Under the pieces are notes generated by a model that saw only the letters and a program-made list of their open reading frames with translations, had not been told where the DNA came from and did no database searches. A stretch of 62,192 nucleotides of DNA from Chloroflexota bacterium. GTDB lineage: Bacteria > Chloroflexota > Anaerolineae > Aggregatilineales > UBA2796. How positions within the stretch are numbered: the first letter of the stretch is position 1; each line of letters starts with the position of its first letter. Below are positions 25,132-32,104 of the stretch, piece after piece. The stretch spans positions 1-62,192 of the forward strand of contig JAJPHV010000034.1 in NCBI GenBank assembly GCA_021325095.1, in the 5' to 3' direction. The position numbers were made by a program, and so were the translations under genes.

Positions 25132-26835
25132 TCATACCCTCGGCAGAACGATCCCGGTTTGCCCCTGGTATTTGCCTTTACGATCTGCGTAACTGACCTC
25201 GCAAGGCTCGTCCGCCTCAAAGAATAACACCTGCGCGATACCCTCCCCGGCGTAGATTTTGGCGGGCAGCGGGGTGGTGTTGCTGATCTCCAGCGTAACA
25301 TACCCCTCCCAACCCGGTTCGAAGGGTGTTACATTCGTCAGGATTCCACAGTTACGAACGAAAACCCCGGCTTCAAGCGCAAAGTTCCCGGCTTCGGGCA
25401 CTGTCAGACAATACACGTCATGATCGCCAGGCAGGTTACGAATAGCCTGCACCTTGTGATTGTTCGCTGTGGTTTTCTTCGAGGAAGCACCCTTGAAGGC
25501 AGCAATGACTTCAGGAAAGCGGCGAAAGACTGCACGATCACAGTTCAATAATCGGGCTGCTCCTCGAATTGAACCTGTTTCGTCCAGAGCCTTACGAACG
25601 ACCTCCGCTGTTATTTCGGCCCTGGTTTTTAGTTTTCGCATAATCTCACGTTGCTGTTCGCGTCGCGCCTCACTCGCATTTGCCCAAACTTGACGCGATA
25701 ATTCCGCCCTCTTTTCACGGTTGGCAGGATCATCATAATAGTGCCGCATCAATTCGGCCTTTTGTTCGCGCCGTGCTTCAGTCCAATACGCCATACGCTT
25801 AGAGTGTAGTGTTTCTCGCTGTGCTACATAATCAGCGCTATGCCAGAATGCCAACATTCTTTCGCGTTGCGCCCTTGCATAGTTTTCGCGCCATTCGGCA
25901 TCTTCTTGCCACAAGCGTTGAAGCGCTGCACTGATAGCGGCTCCATGCTCGACAGGATCAAAATCCTCACCGTAACTATTGGCATTATGTAAGCGTATGT
26001 GTTGGCTTGCATCCATCCGTGTCAGGTTCCAGGGCCGGTTATTTCGCCGATCAAAATCAATATGATGGCGGTGGGTGTTCGGGGTGTCTTCATAGATTCC
26101 ATGTCGAACATTCCACTCATCGGCAAGGCGATGCGTCGGATGGAGTTGCCCGTTGAGCGGCTGGTATACCATTTCATAGCCACGTGCCACCTGGCGATAC
26201 AGTGGCATTAGGGCGTCGTCAGGGTGTAAATCGCTCGCCTGCCGCAATTGCCCATCACGGGTCACAAATTCATGATCGGGTGTGCAGAAAATTGACTCGT
26301 TATTATCGAGGATAATTTCAATTAATGAGTCGCGCCCGATATAACGTGGTGCGGTTAGTTCCGTAACAATGATCCGTCCAAACGGGCCGACGCTATACCC
26401 GAAAAACATCTCGCCCTGTTCGGCGCGCGTAACCATCTCCTCAAGTGTCGCCGATGTGCCGTCTACCAAAGCCACGCGCGTATCGCCGCGAAAGCAGCGC
26501 GCGTAGGTCGATTTTCCGACGGTTACCGTTAAAACTGACCTCGGGATGCGGAAATACTCCACCGTTACGGCCAGCGCAAACGAGTTGGGCGGAATGATGC
26601 ACACGTCCCCCTTGAACGGGATCAGCGAGCGCTCGTCCAGGTGCTTCGGATCGACCACGGTGTTGTAGGGATTCGGCGTGAAGATTTTGAATTCGTCGGC
26701 CACCCGGATGTCGTAGCCATAGGAACTCACCCCATAACTGATCACCCCATTTCTCACCTGCTTTTCCTCGAAGGGGTCGATCATCTTGTGTTCCAGGCAC
26801 ATTTTGCGAATCCAGTGGTCAGGCTTCAGTCCCAC
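25132..26835 (-). CDS. dcd: dCTP deaminase precursor interrupted by an intein
   Basis: A 567-residue precursor. Residues 1-113 and 496-567 join to a 185-residue dCTP deaminase, the normal family size, which makes dUTP (or dUMP in bifunctional forms) from dCTP. The N-extein ends in GKSTYAR, whose Arg corresponds to catalytic Arg115 of E. coli Dcd; the C-extein opens with [16 protein letters not shown] and carries the catalytic Glu in TLEISNT. The GTG start at 26835 follows AGGAGA. The gene sits between argS and the zinc-ribbon gene in one operon. Without splicing the active site would be split, so function depends on the intein. Confidence 0.93.
   Translation of the reverse strand: MGLKPDHWIRKMCLEHKMIDPFEEKQVRNGVISYGVSSYGYDIRVADEFKIFTPNPYNTVVDPKHLDERSLIPFKGDVCIIPPNSFALAVTVEYFRIPRSVLTVTVGKSTYARCFRGDTRVALVDGTSATLEEMVTRAEQGEMFFGYSVGPFGRIIVTELTAPRYIGRDSLIEIILDNNESIFCTPDHEFVTRDGQLRQASDLHPDDALMPLYRQVARGYEMVYQPLNGQLHPTHRLADEWNVRHGIYEDTPNTHRHHIDFDRRNNRPWNLTRMDASQHIRLHNANSYGEDFDPVEHGAAISAALQRLWQEDAEWRENYARAQRERMLAFWHSADYVAQRETLHSKRMAYWTEARREQKAELMRHYYDDPANREKRAELSRQVWANASEARREQQREIMRKLKTRAEITAEVVRKALDETGSIRGAARLLNCDRAVFRRFPEVIAAFKGASSKKTTANNHKVQAIRNLPGDHDVYCLTVPEAGNFALEAGVFVRNCGILTNVTPFEPGWEGYVTLEISNTTPLPAKIYAGEGIAQVLFFEADEPCEVSYADRKGKYQGQTGIVLPRV
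25351..26496 (-). other. Intein with HNH homing endonuclease in dcd
   Basis: 382 codons starting with Cys (block [16 protein letters not shown]), with block [12 protein letters not shown], block [19 protein letters not shown] and block G VFVRN followed by Cys as the +1 residue. The usual penultimate His is Arg. Between blocks B and F lies an HNH endonuclease ([17 protein letters not shown]), an Arg/Glu-rich helical array of NUMOD-like repeats, and an HTH-like [19 protein letters not shown]. The segment is visibly AT-richer than the exteins, consistent with horizontal homing. The -1 residue is Arg. Confidence 0.92.
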
Positions 26836-26868
26836 GCTGTTCTCCTGTGTGATTGTCGGGCGGATAGA

Positions 26869-28602
26869 TCAGGCAGCTTCTTCCATGTCGGGCGGCGCGG
26901 TTTCGGCCTGCGGCTGCTGTGCCGGTTCGGCCCGTTCGCGGCGCTCCATGAACTCCGGCGCGGACATGCCCATCAGCTTGAGCGCGCGGGCAAAGACGAC
27001 CTTCGCGGCGCGGTAGAAGCGCAGGCGGGCCTTCTGCACGTCGTCGGGGATGTGCTCCTGGTCGGACATGACGCGCACCCGATCATAGACCGGGTGGAAG
27101 ATTCCGGCCAGATCGAGCGCATAGTAGGCCAGCCCCTGCGGAGCCATCTCCGTAACGGCGCGGTGGATCACCTCTTCCATTTCGAGCATCTTGCGGACGA
27201 CGGACAGTTCGTCGGGGCCGAGCTTGCTCAGGTCAGCGCCTTCGTCGGTCAGGCCGCGTTCTGCCGCTTTGCGGAAGATGCCCGCGCAGCGCACGTGCGC
27301 ATTCTGGATGCGGTACACCGGGTTTTCGTCGCCCTGCGTCCGCGCCAGGTTCAGGTCGAATTCCATCGCGGTATTCGGATTCTGCGCCAGCATGAAATAG
27401 CGCACCGCATCCGCGCCAACGTCGTCCACCAGTTCATCCAGTTCCACAAAATCGCCACGCCGGGTGCTCATGCGCCGCGCCTCGCCGCCCTCCACCAGTT
27501 CGACCATCTGGTGAATGATGGTGCGGACGGCCGCCGGGTCGTAGCCCAGTGCCTTGACGCCGAGCAAGACCTGCGGCGCGGTGGCGGCGTGATCGGCCCC
27601 GAACACGTCCACGATCAGATCAAAGCCGCGTTCCAGTTTGTTGCGGTGGTAGGCCATGTCCGGCAGGCGGTAGGTGGGGTCGCCCGTCTGCTTGACGATC
27701 ACGCGATCCTTTTCGTCGCCCAGCGCGCTGGACTTGAACCAGACCGCGCCGTCCAGGTCGTAGGCGTAGCCGCGCTTGCGCAGTTCCTCGACGGTGGCCC
27801 ACACGGAGCCATCCTCGTACAGGCTGTTTTCCAGGAAATATACGTCGTGGACGATGTTGACTCGGCGCATACTGTGTTTGATGCGCTCCATGATGGCCCG
27901 TGCCGCCAGCACGCGAAATTCGGAAGCCGGGGCGTCGCGCATTTCGTCGCCGCGAAAGGCCAGGATGGTCGCCGCGATCATGCGGATGTACATGCCCTTG
28001 TAGCCGTTGGGCGGGAATTCGGCGGGCAGGCCGAGCATTTCCAGGTAGCGGGCGCGCACACTCTCGCCCAGCACGTTCATCTGCTGCCCGGCGTTGTTGA
28101 AATAGTATTCACGGGTCACGTCGTAGCTCACCGCCGCCAGCAGGTTGGCAATCGTATCCCCGATCACGCCGCCGCGAATGCGGTGCACGCTCAACGGGCC
28201 GGTGGGGTTGGCGCTCACGTACTCGACCTGCGCCTTTTTGCCCGCGCCCAGGTCTTGCTGGAAGACGCGCTCCCCGGCCTGGATAATGGCCTCGACCTGG
28301 TTTGCCAGCCACCTGTCGGACAGCCGGAAGTTCAGGAAGCCCGGCGGCGCAACCTCGACGGCGCTGATGAATTCCACCTGCGGCAGGTGCGCCTGAATAG
28401 TTTTGGCGATCTCAATGGGCGGTTTGCTGACCTGCTTCTGCACCTGCATGGCTACCGCAGAGGCATAGTCGCCCTGCTCAGGGCGCTTGGGGCGCTCAAT
28501 TTTCAAAGTCGGAATGTCGAAGGCGGGCAGCGCGCCTGCCGCCTGCGCAGCCGCAATGCCACGCCGGACGACGGCAGCCACTTCCTGGGGAATTAGACTC
28601 AC
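26869..28602 (-). CDS. argS: Arginyl-tRNA synthetase
   Basis: Class I synthetase charging tRNA-Arg, 577 residues. Recognised by the N-terminal Add-1 type domain, the block YVSANPTGPLS, the GEYYFNNAG-like segment EYYFNNAGQQM, the VFGADH and GEARRMSTRRGDFV (KMSKS-like) regions, and a C-terminal DALR-type helical domain. The HIGH-equivalent reads SVHR in place of HVGH. GTG 28602 is the start, with AGGAG 7 nt upstream; the frame runs on to 28755 but that part crosses the promoter. It heads an operon with dcd (33 nt gap) and the zinc-ribbon gene. Confidence 0.93.
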   Translation of the reverse strand: MSLIPQEVAAVVRRGIAAAQAAGALPAFDIPTLKIERPKRPEQGDYASAVAMQVQKQVSKPPIEIAKTIQAHLPQVEFISAVEVAPPGFLNFRLSDRWLANQVEAIIQAGERVFQQDLGAGKKAQVEYVSANPTGPLSVHRIRGGVIGDTIANLLAAVSYDVTREYYFNNAGQQMNVLGESVRARYLEMLGLPAEFPPNGYKGMYIRMIAATILAFRGDEMRDAPASEFRVLAARAIMERIKHSMRRVNIVHDVYFLENSLYEDGSVWATVEELRKRGYAYDLDGAVWFKSSALGDEKDRVIVKQTGDPTYRLPDMAYHRNKLERGFDLIVDVFGADHAATAPQVLLGVKALGYDPAAVRTIIHQMVELVEGGEARRMSTRRGDFVELDELVDDVGADAVRYFMLAQNPNTAMEFDLNLARTQGDENPVYRIQNAHVRCAGIFRKAAERGLTDEGADLSKLGPDELSVVRKMLEMEEVIHRAVTEMAPQGLAYYALDLAGIFHPVYDRVRVMSDQEHIPDDVQKARLRFYRAAKVVFARALKLMGMSAPEFMERRERAEPAQQPQAETAPPDMEEAA

Positions 28603-28633
28603 AGTGTTCTCCTGATCAGGCCAATGCGCCCCA

Positions 28634-28662
28634 ATTCTAACAGGGCGTCCCCCGCCGATCAA
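28634..28662 (-). promoter_or_regulatory. argS operon promoter
   Basis: On the minus strand TTGATC (28657-28662), 17 nt and TAGAAT (28634-28639) with a TGT extended element. The start GTG is about 32 nt beyond the -10 element. It is divergent from the B12 riboswitch promoter. Confidence 0.6.
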
Positions 28663-28705
28663 TTGGCTGTTGCGAATCGCGTTGATCCCTCGTGACGGAT
28701 ACCAA

Positions 28706-28733
28706 TTGACAATTTGCCGTTCGCTGCTATACT
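28706..28733 (+). promoter_or_regulatory. Promoter of the cobalamin riboswitch/btu operon
   Basis: TTGACA (28706-28711), a 16-nt spacer and TATACT (28728-28733), with TGC just before giving an extended -10. Predicted transcription start near 28740, about 30 nt ahead of the aptamer. Confidence 0.75.
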
Positions 28734-28764
28734 GGCAAACAATTGAATAGGTCATCGGTCAGGG

Positions 28765-28930
28765 TCGCTCAATGCCCCGGATGGCAGAGCGTAACGGCGA
28801 AGCTGGTGAAGCGTGCTCTCGTCAGGAGAGAAGCCAGTCCAGCACTGTCCCGCAACTGTAGCGTAAGCGTCGCTTACGAAGTCAGGTCGCCCGCCCTGAT
28901 CGTGTTCCAGCCTTCGTGGTGAGGGGTACG
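28765..28930 (+). ncRNA. Cobalamin riboswitch aptamer
   Basis: The conserved B12-box core is seen as GCCAGTCCAGCACTGTCCCG followed by CAACTGTA. GCTGG at 28802-28806 pairs with CCAGC at 28839-28843, enclosing a side hairpin CTCTC-GTCA-GGAGAG. A CGTAAGC/GCTTACG stem (28862-28878) and the conserved AAGTCAGG...CCTGAT arm (28879-28900) complete the usual layout. It lies just downstream of a strong promoter and ahead of a terminator and a B12-type ABC importer, as adenosylcobalamin riboswitches (Rfam RF00174 class) do. Exact ends are approximate. Confidence 0.88.
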
Positions 28931-29006
28931 GAACGCGGATCGTGACAGCCACCTCAGCAATCCGTCTAACCGACGGGTCCGGCTGTCCCACCGGTTTGAT
29001 GTTCCG

Positions 29007-29040
29007 GCCCCGGCGCGTCGCAACAGCGCCGGGGCTTTGC
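29007..29040 (+). terminator. Riboswitch expression-platform terminator
   Basis: A 10-bp GC stem, GCCCCGGCGC (29007-29016) with GCGCCGGGGC (29026-29035), is followed by TTTGC. It stands 40 nt before the first importer gene. B12 binding upstream would favour it and shut off the operon. The intervening GACGGGTCCGGCTGTCCCACC could offer antiterminator pairing. Confidence 0.7.
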
Positions 29041-29079
29041 GTTGAGCACCCCGATCCACCTGGCCCTTGAGGATCGGGG

Positions 29080-30165
29080 ATGACGGTGTTACCGGGCGCA
29101 CAATCTGCACCCTTCTTACTCTCCAAACAGCCTGTGATCGAGCGGCGGCGCATGGTGTGCGGCGTGCTGGCCGCGCTGCTGCTGGGCGCGATCATCCTCT
29201 CGGCGGCGCACGGCCCCGCCAACATCCCCTATGGCGATGTGGCCCGGCTGCTGCTGCGCGGTCTGGGGCTGCCTGTGGGCCTCGATCTGCCGGATAGAGA
29301 CTTTGCCATCGTCAACGCTATCCGCCTGCCGCGCATCCTGATCGGCGCGCTGGTCGGCGCGGCGCTGGCCTGTTCGGGCGCGGCCATGCAGGGCATTTTT
29401 CGGAACCCGCTGGCCGATCCGGGACTGCTCGGCATTACGGCAGGGGCAGGGCTGGCGGCGGTGGCGGCCATCACTGGCGGGCTGGTCAATATCGGTTTAC
29501 TGGCGCTGCCTGCCTTCGCCTTCGGTGGGGCGCTGGTCGCCAGCCTGCTCGTGTACAGCCTGGCGATGGTGCGGGGCCGGGCCGACACTGCGACGTTGAT
29601 CCTGGCCGGGATGGCCGTCAGTGCGCTCCTAAGCGCGCTGACAACCCTGCGGCTGCTGTCCGCCAACGATTATACGGCGGTGCAGGCCGCTCTAAGCTGG
29701 CTGTTTGGCGGGCTGCAAGGGCGCGGCTGGGAGCATTTTCGCGTGGTGGTGCTCCCGATCTTGCTGGCGCTGCTGGCGACCCTGGCCTACAGCCGCGACC
29801 TGAATATCCTGCTGTCGGGCGAGGAAGGGGCGCAGTCGCTTGGCGTCAACGTCCCGCGCACCCGGTTCGTGGTGCTGGCACTGACCTCGCTGATGACGGG
29901 CGCGGCGGTCAGTATCGCGGGTGGGATCGGCTTTATCGGGCTGGTCGTGCCGCACATGCTGCGCCTGATCGTCGGGCCGGATCACCGCGTCTTGCTGCCC
30001 GCCAGCGCCCTGGGCGGAGCCGTCTTCCTGGTGCTGGCGGATACCGTCGCCCGTCTGGTCATCCAGCCCGCCGAGATTCAAGTTGGGGTGCTGACGGCAC
30101 TGCTCGGTGCGCCGTTCTTTCTGTTCCTGCTGGCGCGCCAGCGCAAGCAAATAATCGGCCCTTAG
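29080..30165 (+). CDS. btuC: Cobalamin ABC importer permease (FecCD family, BtuC-like)
   Basis: 361 residues, about ten hydrophobic helices, FecCD family. Landmarks are RLPRILIGALVGAALACSGAAMQGIFRNPLADPGLLGITAGA near residue 80, the coupling region GWGEHFR-like block RGWEHFRVVVLP, SLGVNVPRTRF, and GGIGFIGLVVPHMLRLIVGPDHR. Such permeases carry B12, haem or siderophores; the cobalamin riboswitch immediately upstream decides for B12. ATG 29080 follows GAGGATCGGGG. It is the first gene of a btuC-btuF-btuD-like order with short gaps. Confidence 0.9.
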   Translation: MTVLPGAQSAPFLLSKQPVIERRRMVCGVLAALLLGAIILSAAHGPANIPYGDVARLLLRGLGLPVGLDLPDRDFAIVNAIRLPRILIGALVGAALACSGAAMQGIFRNPLADPGLLGITAGAGLAAVAAITGGLVNIGLLALPAFAFGGALVASLLVYSLAMVRGRADTATLILAGMAVSALLSALTTLRLLSANDYTAVQAALSWLFGGLQGRGWEHFRVVVLPILLALLATLAYSRDLNILLSGEEGAQSLGVNVPRTRFVVLALTSLMTGAAVSIAGGIGFIGLVVPHMLRLIVGPDHRVLLPASALGGAVFLVLADTVARLVIQPAEIQVGVLTALLGAPFFLFLLARQRKQIIGP

Positions 30166-30177
30166 AAGGAGAGAAAC

Positions 30178-31191
30178 ATGCTCAGGTTTGCCACTCGATG
30201 CATACTGATTGCCGTTGTCCTGCTGGCGGCTTTTGCCTACGTAGCCGGGAGGCCGGTTCTGGCCCAGGACAGCGGTTTCCCGCGCACCGTGACCGATGGC
30301 TCCGGTACGCCGGTGACGATCAGCGCGCGGCCTACGCACATCGTCTCGGTGGCGCTGGTCAGCGACGAAATTCTGTTCTCGCTGGTCGATCCGTCGCGGC
30401 TGGCGGCGGTGACGGCCAACACGATGGACCCGGCCCAGAGCAACGTGGCCGAACTCGCCAAACCGATAGCCAACAAGCTGTCAAAAGCCGACCCTGAAGC
30501 CGTCATCGCGCTGAAGCCCGACCTGGTGGTTCTCAGCCCGTTCACCGACGCGGGCGTGATCAAGCAGTTGAAGGACACCAAGCTGCCAGTTTTTGTGCTC
30601 GCCAACATCAGCACCATCAAGGATATTGAGAACAACATCCTGCTGCTGGGACAGGCCGTCGGCGAAGAGCAAAAAGCCGCGCAGATCGTGAGCGACATGG
30701 AGGCCAAGCTCAAAGCGGTGGCCGATGCCGTCAAAGACGTGAAGCCGCTGACCGTGCTGTACTACGGCCCGGATGGGTACTCGGCGGGCGCGGGCACAAC
30801 CATTGACGAAGCGATCACCCGCGCAGGCGGGATCAACATCGTCACAAAGGCGGGTGTCAAGGAGCCGTTCCCGCAGTTGACGGACGAATGGGTCGTCACG
30901 CAGGACCCGGACGTGATCTTGCTGGCCGGGTTCAACAGCTACTCGCCGGGCTTCGTCGAGAAGTTCTACAACAATCCCAATTTTCAGACCCTCAAGGCCA
31001 TCAAGAACAAGAAAGCCGTCGTCGCCAACGACGCACACCTTGCCACCATCTCGCAGTACATCGTCGAGGGCGTTTCCGACGTGGCGGCGCTGCTCTACCC
31101 GGATGCCTACAAGCCCACCCCCGCCGCGACCATGAACGCCACTGCGAGCGCAGCCGTGAGCGCCACGATGGCCGCCACTGCCGCCCGCTAG
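30178..31191 (+). CDS. btuF: Cobalamin-binding extracytoplasmic protein (BtuF-like)
   Basis: 337 residues, type III solute-binding protein. An N-terminal signal (ATRCILIAVVLLAAFAYVAG) precedes PVTISARPTHIVSVALVSDEILFSLV, the N-lobe of the BtuF/FhuD group, a backbone helix about residues 150-185, and the C-lobe with PDVILLAGF. There is no lipobox Cys, so anchoring is unclear. The last 25 residues (ATMNATASAAVSATMAATAAR and preceding) are a low-complexity Ala/Thr/Met tail. ATG 30178 follows AGAAGGAGAG. It sits between btuC and btuD. Confidence 0.9.
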   Translation: MLRFATRCILIAVVLLAAFAYVAGRPVLAQDSGFPRTVTDGSGTPVTISARPTHIVSVALVSDEILFSLVDPSRLAAVTANTMDPAQSNVAELAKPIANKLSKADPEAVIALKPDLVVLSPFTDAGVIKQLKDTKLPVFVLANISTIKDIENNILLLGQAVGEEQKAAQIVSDMEAKLKAVADAVKDVKPLTVLYYGPDGYSAGAGTTIDEAITRAGGINIVTKAGVKEPFPQLTDEWVVTQDPDVILLAGFNSYSPGFVEKFYNNPNFQTLKAIKNKKAVVANDAHLATISQYIVEGVSDVAALLYPDAYKPTPAATMNATASAAVSATMAATAAR

Positions 31192-31208
31192 AACAATCGG
31201 GAGATACG

Positions 31209-32078
31209 ATGATCGCGCAACCACAGCCAGCTATTCATACGGACCTGCCTCACCCCCGGCCCCTCTCCACTCAGGTAGAGAGGGGAGTAGAGTCGACGGC
31301 AAGACCGCTGCTTGAAGGCGCGGGCGTCGGTTTTCGGGCGGGAGACCGGCAACTGCTCAAGGATGTGTCGCTGGTGCTGCGCCCCGGCGAAATGGTGGGG
31401 TTGATCGGGCCGAACGGCGCGGGCAAATCGACACTGTTGAAGGTGCTGTCGGGCCTCTGGAAAGCCGCAACGGGGCAGATTATGCTGTGTGGGCAGCCGC
31501 TATCGTCGTATCGCCCGCGCCAGATCGCCCGGCTGATCGGGCAGGTCGGGCAGTCAAACGTGCTGGATGCGCCCTTCACCGTCCGCGACGTGGTGCTGAT
31601 GGGCCGCAACCCGTACCTGGGCCGCTTCGAGATCGAGCGCCCGCAGGATCGCCAGATCGCGGAGGAGGCCATGCGCGCCACGCATACGCTGGCCCTGGCG
31701 GATCGCGCCATCACGACCCTGAGCGGCGGCGAACGGCAGCGTACCTTCCTGGCGCGGGCACTGGCTCAGGAGCCGTCGATCCTGCTGCTGGACGAGCCGA
31801 CCAGCAACCTGGACATCCGCCACCAGATCGACATCCTGGCGACGGTGCAGCGCCTGGCCCACCAGCGCGGCCTGGGCGTGCTGATCGCCATTCACGATCT
31901 GTCGCTGGCGGCGCGCTTCTGTGACCGCCTGATTCTGATGTGCGAGGGCGCGCTGATCGCCGAGGGAACGCCGGAAGCCGTCCTCGCACCGGAGCATCTC
32001 GCCAGCGCCTTCGGCGTGCAGGCGCAGCCATACCGCGATCCCTTCACGCACGACCTCAAGCTGTCGATTCAGGAGTGA
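31209..32078 (+). CDS. btuD: Cobalamin ABC importer ATPase (BtuD-like) with repeat-derived N-terminus
   Basis: 289 residues. Walker A GPNGAGKST, Q-loop, signature LSGGERQRTFLARA, Walker B LLLDEPTSNLD and switch His in AIHDLSL are complete. Ahead of the ATPase fold (from about residue 35, LLEGAGVGFRAGDRQLL) the protein reads LPHPRPLSTQVERGVE (13-28), which is a translated CCTCACCCC-type palindrome (31248-31286). No later start with a ribosome site was seen, so this insert is probably made into protein. It completes the B12 importer and is convergent with the kinase gene. Confidence 0.9.
   Translation: MIAQPQPAIHTDLPHPRPLSTQVERGVESTARPLLEGAGVGFRAGDRQLLKDVSLVLRPGEMVGLIGPNGAGKSTLLKVLSGLWKAATGQIMLCGQPLSSYRPRQIARLIGQVGQSNVLDAPFTVRDVVLMGRNPYLGRFEIERPQDRQIAEEAMRATHTLALADRAITTLSGGERQRTFLARALAQEPSILLLDEPTSNLDIRHQIDILATVQRLAHQRGLGVLIAIHDLSLAARFCDRLILMCEGALIAEGTPEAVLAPEHLASAFGVQAQPYRDPFTHDLKLSIQE
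31248..31286. repeat. CCTCACCCC-type palindromic repeat inside btuD
   Basis: CCTCACCCCCGGCCCCTCTC, a CACTCAGGTA loop and GAGAGGGG. The stem CCCCTCTC (31260-31267) pairs with GAGAGGGG (31278-31285). The copy is in frame and contributes residues 14-27 of the ATPase. Confidence 0.75.
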
Positions 32079-32104
32079 GATGCGCGCACCCTCAGCCGGA
32101 GCGG

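Noticed and set aside
25351..26496. Genuine insertion domain of dCTP deaminase
   Set aside because: The insert has intein blocks and Cys/Asn/Cys boundaries, and the flanks rejoin exactly to a normal-size enzyme.
29080..32078. Iron-siderophore transporter reading for the FecCD importer
   Set aside because: The cobalamin riboswitch directly ahead makes B12 the better substrate.
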